Positions 44,395 to 53,511 of a stretch of 64,000 bases of DNA are shown here, piece by piece. A program made the translations under genes and the position numbers. The stretch comes from Roseiarcus sp963730555. GTDB lineage: Bacteria; Pseudomonadota; Alphaproteobacteria; Rhizobiales; Beijerinckiaceae. The notes beneath the pieces were generated by a model. The model searched no databases, was not told the DNA's origin, and saw only the letters and a program-made list of their open reading frames with translations. The stretch covers positions 1 to 64,000 of the forward strand of contig CAVSSS010000022.1 of assembly GCA_963730555.1 (NCBI GenBank), read 5' to 3'. How positions within the stretch are numbered: position 1 is the stretch's first letter; each line of letters opens with the position of its first letter.

Positions 44395-44836
44395 CCGGAC
44401 CGTCCGTTGGAGGGTGATTAAGTCCGCACAGGTCAAAACCCAATGAGCTTGAGTGGTTTCGACGTAAAGCTGCCGTTGCGCCCCAACGACAGGCCGTCGT
44501 TCCACAACGGCGGCGGCGCGCCACGTCATCAGCCCGCTGGCGGCGAAAACGCGGGCAGCACGGGCGGCGCAGGCATCGCCGCGAGCGCGCCGCCTTTGTC
44601 AAGAAAGGTCTGCTCTTTTTCGAGGTGTTAACCCTTACTCAACCGTTCCGTTCTTCGCCATCGAGTCCCGCGCCGCGTTGCGCGGCCCTTCGGCCCGCAG
44701 ATCATTTGCACCGCATAGTTAACGATCGGGTCGATCCGCCGCATTTGAGCACGGAGAACAAAAAAATGCTCGGGCATCGGACACCTCCGACGCCCTCAGA
44801 ATCATACAGGCCCGCGCCGCGTAAAGGGTCCTGAGC
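44395..44836. other. Intergenic region without a supported gene
   Basis: The region separates marR from a convergent crotonase gene. A 62-codon frame from ATG 44443 (SLSGFDVKLPLRPNDRPSFH) is Gly/Pro-rich, has no ribosome site and no recognisable domain, so it is not called. No clear terminator, RNA gene or repeat is visible. Confidence 0.5.
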
Positions 44837-45613
44837 CTAACCCTTCGATCGCTTTGATTTTACTAGGTCGGCCGACGATGCGCCTTCGAGGGATAGTCCG
44901 TAACCAACTTCGCGGACGATGCGCTCCTTCAACGGTTGAATGAAGTGAACGCGCGTATTCCGGCGGGTCACTTCCGGAGCCCGCAGGTACAAATCGGCCA
45001 GTTCCCGGGCTCGCGCCACCGCCTTGCCGTTCGCTACGACCTCTGCAACAACTCCCCATTCGTATGCGGTACGCGCCGGCAGCGGCTGAGGATTGAGCAG
45101 GAACGCCTCGGCTCGACCCGGTCCGGCCCGATAACTCCATGTCGTAAAAATCCCGTCACCCGGCGTAACTCCCACGGCAAAGTGGCCGACGTCCTGGAAT
45201 GTGGCGCCTTCAGCCGCCACGATGACGCTAGCGAGGAGCGCGTAGTCCGAGTGGATATGGGCGCGTCCCTCGACGGCCGCGATCACCGGAACGCGGATGT
45301 TCGCAATGTTCTCTAGAACCTGGACGCCTTCGTCGTGAATTCTGCTCCAGACGCCCGGATCGGCGACATCTCCGAACGATGGCCATTCTACGTCCCCAAT
45401 GAAATTCCCGCCCGCGCCTGTAATGATGACAATCTTGTTCGCTCGGTCTTGTCCAATTCTATGAAAGGCATCGACAAACTCCGTGTGTGATTGCGCGGTC
45501 ATGATGAACTGGCCGCCGTCGCTATGGAACTCGGCAACCAGCACACCCTTATCGTCACGTGACAGTCTCAAATTGCGATACGAGGCAAAGTAGTCAGCTT
45601 GAGGCGCTTGCAT
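44837..45613 (-). CDS. Crotonase-family hydrolase resembling 6-oxocamphor hydrolase
   Basis: A 258-residue crotonase-fold protein. FASYRNLRLSRDDKGVLVAE and FHSDGGQFIMTAQSHTEFVD open the domain; KIVIITGAGGNFIG gives the first oxyanion loop. The segment GRAHIHSDYALLASVIVAAE, then ATFQDVGHFAVGVTPGDGIF, places His and Asp residues where 6-oxocamphor hydrolase has its catalytic His and Asp pair, rather than the glutamates of enoyl-CoA hydratases. It may cleave a beta-diketone by a retro-Claisen reaction; the exact substrate is inference. Intact, single gene. Confidence 0.82.
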   Translation of the reverse strand: MQAPQADYFASYRNLRLSRDDKGVLVAEFHSDGGQFIMTAQSHTEFVDAFHRIGQDRANKIVIITGAGGNFIGDVEWPSFGDVADPGVWSRIHDEGVQVLENIANIRVPVIAAVEGRAHIHSDYALLASVIVAAEGATFQDVGHFAVGVTPGDGIFTTWSYRAGPGRAEAFLLNPQPLPARTAYEWGVVAEVVANGKAVARARELADLYLRAPEVTRRNTRVHFIQPLKERIVREVGYGLSLEGASSADLVKSKRSKG

Positions 45614-46129
45614 GGAGTTCTCCTCAATTGATCGATTGGCTGCAGGAGATCGCTCCGCGCATCAATCCACAATCTCGCTCATCATCGCGGCGGACCGCGT
45701 TGCCTGCAACGGACAACGTGCGCTCATCCGGCATACACCATGCGAAGTGGGGCGTATTGGCTTCAAACTCATAACCAATAGCAGACGGTTGCGGCGACTA
45801 GACGGCGGCGAGGAAGTTGACGGGCCGTAGCGGGTGGCGGTGCGGGGAAGTGTTCGAGCAGAGGTTCGAATTCATGGACAAGTAGTCGCAAGCGGTTAAA
45901 GCCCGTTGCGACGGGGATGAGATTGGCTCGCTTACGCGCGTCCGACCATCCGCTCGGTCGGCAGGTCCACTTTGCGTTCATTTCCGTATCACATCCCGTC
46001 GCGCAATGGCCGCTAGGTGCGCTTTGCGGTCGTTCGTTGCGTCCGCTTTGCTCGGCAGCAATCCTCCAAGCGGTCACCCGCGCAAGCATCCGATTGAGCT
46101 TTAACCTAGAGGACAAGACGAGTGGAAGC
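45614..46129. other. Intergenic region upstream of the crotonase gene
   Basis: About 500 bp between the crotonase start and the 3' end of the tmRNA gene. A minus-strand frame near 45769-46116 ends GFNRLRLLVHEFEPLLEHFP before a Pro/Arg-rich tail. It has no start signal and no family I recognise, so it is left uncalled, but a fragment of a lost gene is possible. No repeats or promoters stand out. Confidence 0.4.
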
Positions 46130-46470
46130 AGGGGAAAGTGGAGGCTTCTGTTGCCAGGCGCCTCCGGACCCCGCCTAGAAGTGCAAACCCCTAGGACTTG
46201 ATTCCCAGTACCAGCGCTGCATTACGCAGCGAGGGCCACCGGAGCATAGTTGTCATTCGCAACTATAGGTTTGACCCGATAACGGCGGTATCATGCCGAG
46301 CAAAAGATCACCCTTTGGGTCCCCCGTCGAACCTATTTCGCCCCCGCCGAAACCCGCTTCGCTTGAAGCGGGCTTGGGTGGAGGCGCCGGGTACCGCCCC
46401 CGGGTCCGAAAGACTTATTCCGATGCCCATTTATCGCCATAGCCGCCCTTGCGAGCGGCACATGGAATAT
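46130..46470 (-). ncRNA. ssrA: Transfer-messenger RNA, circularly permuted (alphaproteobacterial two-piece tmRNA)
   Basis: Read on the minus strand, the acceptor piece comes first. A T-arm at 46403-46387 (CCGGG, loop GGCGGTA, CCCGG) is followed by acceptor strand CGCCTCC at 46386-46380. An intervening loop with a hairpin (about 46379-46346) follows, then acceptor strand GGGGGCG at 46345-46339, which pairs over all seven positions, counting one G-U. Next comes the coding piece with CGAAATAGGTTCGACGGGG, the standard tmRNA D-arm-like start. The tag reading frame at 46260-46222 encodes ANDNYAPVALAA and a TAA stop. tmRNA rescues stalled ribosomes and marks the product for proteolysis. Outer limits are approximate. 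The encoded ACCCA after the acceptor differs slightly from ACCA. Confidence 0.92.
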
Positions 46471-46568
46471 AGGGCCTAAAGGCCGGCCTGGGAAGGGGCG
46501 GAGCGCGACGCAAAACCGTCATGGTTCTCGGACATGCTCGGGAGCATTGCGAACGAGGGGAGGCGCGC

Positions 46569-47081
46569 GTGGCGACAAAGGCCGATTTCACCCCGGATGA
46601 ATGGAAGCTCCTCCTGCAAAGCCCGCTGATCGCGGGCGTCGCCGTTTCCGCCGCCGACCCGAGCGGCCTCATCGGAATGATGAGGGAGAGCATGGCGAGC
46701 GCGCGGGCACTCATCCAAGCTACAACCGATCCGAACGCCGATGCGCTCGTCAAGGCGGTCGCAAGCGAGTTTGAGACGTCAGAAGGGCGCGGGCTCGCTC
46801 AGGAGGGGGTGAAGACGGCGATCACCGGCGCCAAAACCCCCGCCGAAATTGTTGCGAAGGCTCTCGACGCCTTGAAGTCAGCGTCGGGCGTGCTCGACGC
46901 GAAGGGCGGAGCGGACGCCGCGCCGTTCAAGACCTGGCTTGCCGGGGTCGCCAAGTCTGTCGCCGAGGCCGCGCCGGAAGGCGGCTTCCTCGGCTTCGGC
47001 GGGACCCAGGTGAGCGAAACGGAAAAGGCCACGGTCGCTCATATCGCTGAGGCGCTCGGCGTCCCGGCGCCGGCGGTGTAG
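46569..47081 (+). CDS. Hypothetical Ala-rich protein
   Basis: A 170-residue protein starting at GTG 46569, behind GAGGGGAGG. It reads ATKADFTPDEWKLLLQSPLI and AGVAVSAADPSGLIGMMRES, then a helical Ala/Lys/Glu-rich body with TTDPNADALVKAVASEFETS and AEIVAKALDALKSASGVLDA, and ends SETEKATVAHIAEALGVPAP. No membrane segment or signal. It is predicted to be mostly helical. I recognise similar hypothetical proteins only by general composition and give no function. A second small gene follows after 83 bp on the same strand. Confidence 0.7.
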   Translation: MATKADFTPDEWKLLLQSPLIAGVAVSAADPSGLIGMMRESMASARALIQATTDPNADALVKAVASEFETSEGRGLAQEGVKTAITGAKTPAEIVAKALDALKSASGVLDAKGGADAAPFKTWLAGVAKSVAEAAPEGGFLGFGGTQVSETEKATVAHIAEALGVPAPAV

Positions 47082-47164
47082 GTTTTCTGAGTGGTGAGCC
47101 GGCTCGGAACTTCTTCCGAGCTTCCGCGCTTTAAGAAGCGCGCCTTTCACCGGGAGGTCGAAAC

Positions 47165-47377
47165 ATGGCGGGACCAGACCCTGACAAGCCAGCTGGCGAG
47201 GACTTTTCCAAATCGCTGAAGGAATTGGAGGAAGAGTCGAACGAGCTGAAGGCGAGGATCGAGCAGGAAAGACGATCCCTCAATATGCCCATCACCGCTG
47301 AGCTTGGCGATCCCAAATGGGAGGAGAAAGCCAAGGACGGGCGCTTCGATCGGCCTGAGGGCGAGGACGAAGAATAG
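47165..47377 (+). CDS. Small coiled-coil hypothetical protein
   Basis: A 70-residue acidic protein with a strong GGGAGGTCG before ATG 47165. Residues 10-40 (EDFSKSLKELEEESNELKAR and IEQERRSLN) have a heptad-like spacing of hydrophobic residues and form a likely coiled coil; the C-terminus GRFDRPEGEDEE is disordered. Probably co-transcribed with the hypothetical gene 83 bp upstream. No function assigned. Confidence 0.65.
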   Translation: MAGPDPDKPAGEDFSKSLKELEEESNELKARIEQERRSLNMPITAELGDPKWEEKAKDGRFDRPEGEDEE

Positions 47378-47535
47378 GCCGCGCGAGGCGCGGCGGCAGA
47401 TTTTTGAACAAAGTCTTCCGGAAAGCCGAAATCGCGAGTAGAATGGCTCTCAGATGAATGAGGCCATCCACCTTCGCAATCAGCCGCAGCGCGCGCCTGC
47501 CAGGACAGCAGCGCATATCGGGCGCGACGCAGGCA

Positions 47536-47626
47536 GGTAAGAAAAAAGTTATTTGGATTCACCGCAACCCTTTGAAAAGTCCCGATTCCGCAAAGAAGGC
47601 CAAGCAAATGCAAGGAAATACAAGCT
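47536..47626 (+). repeat. Diverged dispersed repeat, copy A
   Basis: The core at 47566-47588 matches the core at 59283-59305 at 20 of 23 positions (AACCC-TTTG-AAAAGTCCCGATTC here). Both are preceded by an A/T-rich run and followed by similar CCAAG/CAAGGAAAT-type sequence. It lies in the 332-bp space between the small coiled-coil gene and asmA, which otherwise holds no gene. It may mark an old attachment or integration sequence. Confidence 0.5.
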
Positions 47627-47709
47627 TTTTTACTTGATTTGCTTTGGACAAACTTGCAATGTTCTATGCGCGGGGCACAGGGCTCGGTCGGGCGCCCTCA
47701 TGCGGGCGC

Positions 47710-49506
47710 TTAGTGCGACGCCGGATCCCCGACAGGCTGGGTTGGAGCGTCGCCGGTCGCGCGGATCGTCGGCTGAGACCAGGGACCGGATATGTCGAGG
47801 GTCAGATGGGCGGCGTCCTGGGATTCCTCGCCGGCGGCGTCCGTCTGCATCGCATTGACCTCTAGTGCCCAGTTCTGGCCGCTAAGATCGATAACCCCGT
47901 TCAGGCCGGCCTTCACGCCAGGGCTGGCCATTACGCCGCGTTGGACCTGAGCGCGGCCCTCGTCGAGCCCCAACGAAATGTTGAACTGGTCGAACGCGGT
48001 TCCGCCGACGCGCATGTCTCGCTCGACGTCGATGGGCCGGCGGCGGCTGCGGCGCAGCGCCTCCTCCAGATTGACGCCGAGAATAGAGCCATTCGCCGCC
48101 TCGAGCGAGGCTGTGCCGGTCAGGCTTGCGATCGCGGCGGCGGGCGAACCGCCGGAGGCCTCAAGCGCGAATCTGCCCCCGCCGGTCCCTGTAACGATCG
48201 GGGGGGCGAAATCGGCGATCGCGGCCCCGAGATCGGCGTCCATGAGCTCACCACGCGCGCTCAATTCGAGGTCTCGCCCAGCGTAGGCCGCGCCCAATTC
48301 GCCCTGGAGGCGGCCGCCATAAGCAGCAGCCTCCAACAGGGTCGCGCTGAGCTTGCCCTCCGTCACGATTGCGGATGCCGCGACGTCGGCGAGCTTGAGG
48401 CCGTAGACGTCGAGATTGGTCGCGGACAAACGCAGGTCGAGGTCGAAGCTGCGCAAAGGCGCAAATCCAAAGGGCTTCGTGCTCCACCTGCCCGATGGGC
48501 CCAAGACGCGCTCCGGCGGTCCGAGCAGCGGCTTAAGCGCCAGCGTTTCGGCGGCGAGCGTGCCGGAGACGGCTGGGCGCCCGCCGGCGTCGCTGATTGC
48601 AAGCGCGCCTTCGAGCGTCTGCCCGGCGCTGGTCAGCGTCGCGTCGCCCAAGGTTAATGAATCGGCCGTTCCATTGACCTTCGCCGCGATCGCGATGTCG
48701 TCGGCAAGCACCGATGGCGGGTGAGCGTCGAGGAAAGACGCCAAGGCGGCGATTGACGGGATGGACACAGTCAGATCGCCATCAGCGCTGGGCTCGTCTG
48801 CGAGCGCGAGCGAGCCGCCGAACGCAAGCTTGGCCAAGGGCGAGTCGAGCGCGAATACGATCGGACTCGGTGAGCCCTTGGCGGCGCTCTCCGGATCGTT
48901 GAGCTCGCCGGCGATCGTGACGGGCGTCTTCCGCCACACGGCGGACAGGTTAAAGCGCAGTTGGTCGCCGACCGTCAGTCCGTCGAGGCGGCCCCGAACA
49001 TTGTCGATCAGCGTGTCGAGGCCGCGCTTGGCGCTGAGGAGGCGTAAAACCCCGTTCGATAGACTTAAGCTGGCCAAAGGCGCCAGGGCTCTCGCAACGC
49101 TCGCGGGTCCAGCCGATTCCCCGCCCGCCCCGGCAAATGGAGGTCGGTCGACGTCGATGGTCACCGTTGGGCTGACAAGGATAGCGCCCGTGGGAATGAG
49201 GCGTCCGCGCAGAAGGTCGATCAGCGAGAGGTTCAGGCGCGCCGCCGGCGCCGAGAGAAGATTAACGCCGTAAGCGTCGTCGAGCCGGGCTTCCGCGATC
49301 TGCACGCTGGGCCAGGGGAAGGCGGAAAAGGAGGCGGTCTCGGGAGCGCTCCAATGGAGACGCGGCGAAGCGCCGAATGCGGCGTTGAGACTGTCTCCGA
49401 CCTTCGCGGCGGACAATGGCCAGCGCATGAAACCGCACGCCGCCAGCGCAACGAATAACGCGAGGGCTAGGCCCCACGTCACGGCCCGGCGCATGCTCCC
49501 AACCAT
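47710..49506 (-). CDS. AsmA-family protein
   Basis: A roughly 598-residue protein with one N-terminal membrane helix (AVTWGLALALFVALAACGFM) and a long periplasmic part of beta-strand repeats. Motifs such as PSVQIAEARLDDAYGVNLLS, GTASLEAANGSILGVNLEEA and VQRGVMASPGVKAGLNGVID with DLSGQNWALEV are typical of the AsmA_2/DUF748-like C-terminal region. AsmA-like proteins are thought to carry lipids between the membranes. Start: ATG 49506 has AAGGAG directly adjacent; ATG 49494, four codons later, is an alternative. The gene is intact and single. Confidence 0.87.
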   Translation of the reverse strand: MVGSMRRAVTWGLALALFVALAACGFMRWPLSAAKVGDSLNAAFGASPRLHWSAPETASFSAFPWPSVQIAEARLDDAYGVNLLSAPAARLNLSLIDLLRGRLIPTGAILVSPTVTIDVDRPPFAGAGGESAGPASVARALAPLASLSLSNGVLRLLSAKRGLDTLIDNVRGRLDGLTVGDQLRFNLSAVWRKTPVTIAGELNDPESAAKGSPSPIVFALDSPLAKLAFGGSLALADEPSADGDLTVSIPSIAALASFLDAHPPSVLADDIAIAAKVNGTADSLTLGDATLTSAGQTLEGALAISDAGGRPAVSGTLAAETLALKPLLGPPERVLGPSGRWSTKPFGFAPLRSFDLDLRLSATNLDVYGLKLADVAASAIVTEGKLSATLLEAAAYGGRLQGELGAAYAGRDLELSARGELMDADLGAAIADFAPPIVTGTGGGRFALEASGGSPAAAIASLTGTASLEAANGSILGVNLEEALRRSRRRPIDVERDMRVGGTAFDQFNISLGLDEGRAQVQRGVMASPGVKAGLNGVIDLSGQNWALEVNAMQTDAAGEESQDAAHLTLDISGPWSQPTIRATGDAPTQPVGDPASH

Positions 49507-49785
49507 CTCCTTGCTAGCCCAGGATCTAACCGAACGCGCCGAGTCATAGCCCGTACTGGCGGTCAACGCGACAACAGCGGCAGCTTGTAGTCTCGCTATT
49601 TCAGGCGAGTCGTCGCCCGGTCGGTGCAACCGCATTCACATATCGGTGAGGTCCACCGCTTTGTGGTCGAAACACGGCGGCCCGCGGGCGGACAAAAGCG
49701 AAAACCTCGATCACGCCATTAATTCGCTATTAAGCCCTTTCACTCAGCCTCCTGGCGTCAGGCGCGCTAGCGCCAAGGCTTGCGA

Positions 49786-50031
49786 GTGGCGGAGTACAAT
49801 CAGTTCATGGGCGACGATCGTTTTCAGTTCATCCCCGACGCGGGCGACGAACGCAAGACCCTCAGCGTTCTCACCCGCATCTATCGCGATATTGGCCTCG
49901 CCGCGGTCGCCGAGGCCCTGAGGTTGCCGGCGGAAGGCTCTGAGCCGGATATGGTCGAATCGCTCGAGCGGGGCGAGTTCTATCTGCTTCCGCCTGCTGG
50001 CGCGCTTGTGTCAGCCGGAACCGACGCGTAA
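49786..50031 (+). CDS. Hypothetical protein
   Basis: A short protein of about 81 residues: QFMGDDRFQFIPDAGDERKT, LSVLTRIYRDIGLAAVAEAL and GEFYLLPPAGALVSAGTDA. The start is unclear: GTG 49786 has an upstream AAGG, ATG 49807 is seven codons further in. No signal peptide or membrane helix. I do not recognise a domain. It precedes the metallophosphoesterase by 41 bp on the same strand. Confidence 0.6.
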   Translation: MAEYNQFMGDDRFQFIPDAGDERKTLSVLTRIYRDIGLAAVAEALRLPAEGSEPDMVESLERGEFYLLPPAGALVSAGTDA

Positions 50032-50072
50032 AAATTCTTTCCGCGAACGAGCGCCCGAGGCGAGCCCAACTG

Positions 50073-50979
50073 ATGGTTCACGTGACGAGGCGCCAAGTTG
50101 TCGCTGGCGCCGCCGTCGGCGCCGCGGCGCTGTCGCTATCCGGTTACTCGACGGCGTATGAGACCGGCTCCGCGCTGACGCTTGCCAACTATGCTCCCGG
50201 CTCCCCAACTGGCCCGAGGAGCTCGAACTCACGATTGCGGTCATCGCCGATATTCACGCCTGCTATCCTTGGATGTCGGACGAGCGCGTCGGCGACATCG
50301 TCGACCTCGCCAACGCCCAGAAACCCGATCTCACGGTGCTGCTCGGCGATTATGTGTGCACTCATCGGCTCGTTTCCGGCTACGTGCCGCCCGGGGCCTG
50401 GGCCGAGCAGCTGGCCCGCATCGAGGCGCCGCTTGGCGTCTTATGCCATTCTCGGCAATCACGACTGGTGGTGGGCGGCCATTCCAACCGAGCCGGCGGA
50501 TAATTCTCGGAGCGTTTGCCGGGCGCTGGCGGAGGTGGGCGTTCCGCTGCTCGAAAATCAGTCGGTGCGATTGTCGCAGCGCGGACGGCCTTTCTGGTTG
50601 ATCGGCCTTGGCGACCTGCTGGCGCCTGTGCCCAATCCGCGCCGCGGCCGCGGCGCCGACGATCTCCCAGCGGCGATGCGTGAAATCTACGACGACGCCC
50701 CTGCGATCCTGCTCGTTCACGAGCCTTACTTCTTCCCGTGGGTTCCCGATCGGATCGCTCTGACGCTTGCCGGCCATATGCATGGCGGACAGGTCAATGT
50801 TCCGATTATTGGCCCGCCCGTCGGCCTCCTCAAACGCCGCTCCTCGAAATACATACGCGTTGGGCGAGAAGCGGATGATTGTTTCAGGCGGACTGGGAAC
50901 GTCGCTCGCTCCGGTGCGCATCCTCCGCCCGCCGGAAGTGGTGATGGTGAAGCTTGGCGGGGAAGGCGGGCTCGCCTAA
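50073..50979 (+). pseudogene. Metallophosphoesterase (YkuE/YaeI-like), three frameshifts
   Basis: The N-terminus carries TRRQVVAGAAVGAAALSLSG, a Tat-like twin-arginine leader. After a shift near 50200 the phosphoesterase core appears: LELTIAVIADIHACYPWMSD (D-x-H), KPDLTVLLGDYVCTHRL (GD). A second shift near 50445 leads to YAILGNHDWWWAAIP (GNHD), LLVHEPYFFPW and LTLAGHMHGGQVNVP (GHxH). A third near 50865 gives the last strand, ending VVMVKLGGEGGLA at 50979. All five metal-binding motifs of calcineurin-like phosphoesterases are present in order, so errors rather than decay are likely. Expected to be exported; substrates of relatives include UDP-sugar lipids. Confidence 0.82.
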
Positions 50980-50982
50980 TCC

Positions 50983-51583
50983 CTATTCGAACAGGCGCGA
51001 TCGAGGCGACCAGCAACGCCGCCATCGTCCAGTTGAACGGCCGGGTCACCCGCGGATCCTTGAGCAAGCGGCTGAGCGAGGCGCCGAACAGCAACCAGAC
51101 GCCACTGCACGGGATTGCGATCAAGGCGCAGAGCGCCGCGATGAAAAGGACGCTGCTGATATAGCCGTCGACGACGCCTGCATAAGCCGCGAGCGCGCTC
51201 AACGCCATCACCCAGGCCTTGGGATTGACCCACTGAAAACCCGCCGCGGCGAAAAACCCGATCGGCCGTCCGCCGGCCTCGACCTCTCCGATAGGCTTGG
51301 CGAGCGCGATTTTGAGCGCGAGCCACACCATATAAAGCGAGCCGGCGACCCGCATGATCGGCAGGATTTGCGGAAAGCGCCGGAGTAGGATGTCGAGCCC
51401 GAGGCCGACCAGCGCGATCATCAGGCCGAAGCCTAGGATCGCGCCAGCCAGATGAGGCACGGTGCGCCCCAAGCCGTATCTTACGCCTGATGTCATCAAC
51501 ATCAGGTTGTTCGGTCCAGGTGTGACTCCCGCGACGAAGGCGAACGTGGCTAGCGCCCAAAGGATTTCAGGATGAATGTTCAG
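50983..51583 (-). CDS. LysE-family amino acid exporter (probable 3' frameshift)
   Basis: A small transporter with six helices: ILWALATFAFVAGVTPGPNN and LMLMTSGVRYGLGRTVPHLA are the conserved LysE/RhtB opening, with FQWVNPKAWVMALSALAAYA in the middle. The uninterrupted frame runs to 50726 across the metallophosphoesterase gene, about 85 residues too long. A one-base shift near 50995 instead gives APLFE and a stop at 50983, a normal length of 200 residues that leaves 3 bp to the convergent stop. The start is also atypical: CTG 51583 has GCGGAGA upstream; TTG 51616 is the other choice. Exports amino acids or similar compounds. Confidence 0.8.
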
Positions 51584-51616
51584 CGGCGATCTCCGCCCAA
51601 GAAATGCGCTCGCCAA

Positions 51617-52345
51617 TCAGAGCGTCGTCACATCCTCGTCGCTGGGGTCGTCCTTGCGCGCTCGCCGGCTCCCGCCTCGCCGCGCTCGGCGGCCGGCGTC
51701 GAAGGCCGCTTTCGCGAGCGCGCTAAACGGACTCGCCAGCGCGCTCACCCGGTCGAGGCGAGCGACCGCCCGCTCGCCACGTGTCAGCACGCGGTCGAGT
51801 TCCGCCATGGTCTTGGACAGAGCGGGATCGTCATCGTCGAGCCAAGTCTGAAGGACGCGCCCCCACGCAAGCGTCAGCCCCTGGAGCTTGATTGCGCCCG
51901 ACGCGCCTTCCGCTTCGATCCCGGCCGCTTCGAGCATGAAGCGCATCGAGGATAGCGCGACCTGATTCATCGCCAACGCCGCGGCAGGCTCGCGCCGCAG
52001 CCACGCGGCGACCTCGCGAAGGCCTTCGCGGTAGGGCGCCATCGCTTCCAGACGGCGCATGAGAACGTCGAACAGCCGCTCACGCGGATTTTCGTCCGCG
52101 ACCTCCCCATCGTCTTGCGCAAGAACGATGCGATCGATGCGGCGTGTGAAACCGGCGAGCACCGCGCCCTTTGAAGGGAAGGCGTCTCGGAAATCAGCTA
52201 AAGAAACGCCTGCGGCCTTGGAAATGTCGCGTACCGAGATGTCCTCGAAGCGCCGCTCCGCCGCGAGCTCCATCAGGGCGTCGACGATTTTACCGCGGGT
52301 ATCGGTAGGCTCCGACTTGCCCTCACTTTTCGGTCTCGTCGCCAT
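51617..52345 (-). CDS. TetR-family transcriptional regulator
   Basis: A 242-residue regulator. The HTH lies near residues 20-65: KIVDALMELAAERRFEDISV, RDISKAAGVSLADFRDAFPS, with the KGAVLAGF turn. The ligand-binding part shows RREPAAALAMNQVALSSMRF. The C-terminal 30 residues are Arg/Lys-rich. Close to alphaproteobacterial TetR proteins resembling those of COQ9-type sequence (RLFDVLMRRLEAMAPYREGL), so it may not be a DNA-binding repressor alone. GGAG precedes ATG 52345. It lies directly before the LysE gene and after proC on the same strand. Confidence 0.8.
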   Translation of the reverse strand: MATRPKSEGKSEPTDTRGKIVDALMELAAERRFEDISVRDISKAAGVSLADFRDAFPSKGAVLAGFTRRIDRIVLAQDDGEVADENPRERLFDVLMRRLEAMAPYREGLREVAAWLRREPAAALAMNQVALSSMRFMLEAAGIEAEGASGAIKLQGLTLAWGRVLQTWLDDDDPALSKTMAELDRVLTRGERAVARLDRVSALASPFSALAKAAFDAGRRARRGGSRRARKDDPSDEDVTTL

Positions 52346-52413
52346 GGCGCGCTCCTTGGTGCTGGTTTTCAATCCAATGTAGGCGCTCAGCCGTCCGCCG
52401 CCAAGCAAGCCCC

Positions 52414-53232
52414 TTAACCTGCCATCTCCGCCGCGCGGGCGCGAGCTGCGGCGGTCGCCCGCGCCATAAGATCGTTGAGCCCTTTGGTGTCCTCAAGCAC
52501 AGCGAGCGCGGCGGCGGTGGTGCCGCCCGGGGAGGTGACGTTGCGGCGCAGGGTCGCTGGCGAAGTCGCGCCTTCGCGGCGCATGAGCTCCGCTGCGCCT
52601 TCGACCGTGCCTCGAGCCAGCTTCGCAGACAAGTCCGCCGAAAGCCCGAGTTTCTCGCCGGCGGCGGCGAGGGCTTCGGTCAGGGCAAACACATAAGCGG
52701 GCCCCGATCCGGAAATTGCGGTCACCGCGTCGATCGCGTCCTCATCATCAAGCCAAAAGAACGCTCCGACCGCGCTGAGCAGGCGCTCGCACCAGCGCCG
52801 CTGCTCCTCATTAACGTACGCGTTAGCGAAAGCTGCGGTGACCCCGCGGCCAATCGCGGCTGGCGTGTTAGGCATTGCCCGCACGACCGCGTGCGCCTGA
52901 GGAAGTCGCGCCATCAGATTGGCGATGGTCTTGCCGGCAATGATGGAGAGCACCAGCGTGCGCTCTGCGGCGAGCGCGGCGATCTGCGGGGCGACCTGAT
53001 CGAGGCTTTGCGGCTTGACCGCCAGCACCAGCATGTCGGGGGGCAGGGGCGCAACGCGGGGGTTGAGCGCAACGCCCTGCTCCGCCGAGAGCGAAGCGAT
53101 CTCATGCGACGGATTGGGCTCGAGAATAATCAGCGAGGAGGCCGAGAGTCCGGCGCCAAGCCAGCCCTGCGCCATCGCTCCCCCCATCTTTCCGGCCCCG
53201 ACCAGGATGAGGCGCGCCGGCCATTGGGTCAT
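52414..53232 (-). CDS. proC: Pyrroline-5-carboxylate reductase
   Basis: Catalyses the last step of proline synthesis, NAD(P)H-dependent reduction of pyrroline-5-carboxylate. The Rossmann motif is LILVGAGKMGGAMAQGWLGA; LVLAVKPQSLDQVAPQIAAL and VVRAMPNTPAAIGRGVTAAF follow; the C-terminal dimer region has AVTAISGSGPAYVFALTEAL and RRNVTSPGGTTAAALAVLED, the ProC signature. About 272 residues. ATG 53232 is chosen, with GGAAG five bases upstream; GTG 53238 is possible. Intact. It precedes the tetR gene by 68 bp. Confidence 0.96.
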   Translation of the reverse strand: MTQWPARLILVGAGKMGGAMAQGWLGAGLSASSLIILEPNPSHEIASLSAEQGVALNPRVAPLPPDMLVLAVKPQSLDQVAPQIAALAAERTLVLSIIAGKTIANLMARLPQAHAVVRAMPNTPAAIGRGVTAAFANAYVNEEQRRWCERLLSAVGAFFWLDDEDAIDAVTAISGSGPAYVFALTEALAAAGEKLGLSADLSAKLARGTVEGAAELMRREGATSPATLRRNVTSPGGTTAAALAVLEDTKGLNDLMARATAAARARAAEMAG

Positions 53233-53511
53233 TGTCACTTCCGTTTAGGGTTAGGAGTGTGGCGGGAACATTTGCTCGACTGTCGCATTTTTGCCTCAGT
53301 AGGTAGCTTTCAGCAAACGACCACGCGACAATCGGTTGGACTTGACTGGCAGGTTTCGTTAGAAGCCTTTGTGGCGAAACCTGGACGGGGGAACCTCCAG
53401 GCGGGCTCGCGGTTTCGTGAACGGACGCCAGCGTTTCCGTTTGGTAACCTTCCTGAAACCGTTAAGTTTTATGGTAAGCAAATCATTAGCGGCGAGATCG
53501 ACGGGGCGGCG

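Noticed and set aside
44443..44631. 62-codon frame after marR
   Set aside because: Gly/Pro-rich, no ribosome site, no similarity to a known family.
46370..46460. Structured RNA on the plus strand
   Set aside because: The same hairpins make sense as the acceptor piece of tmRNA on the minus strand, so a separate plus-strand RNA is not needed.
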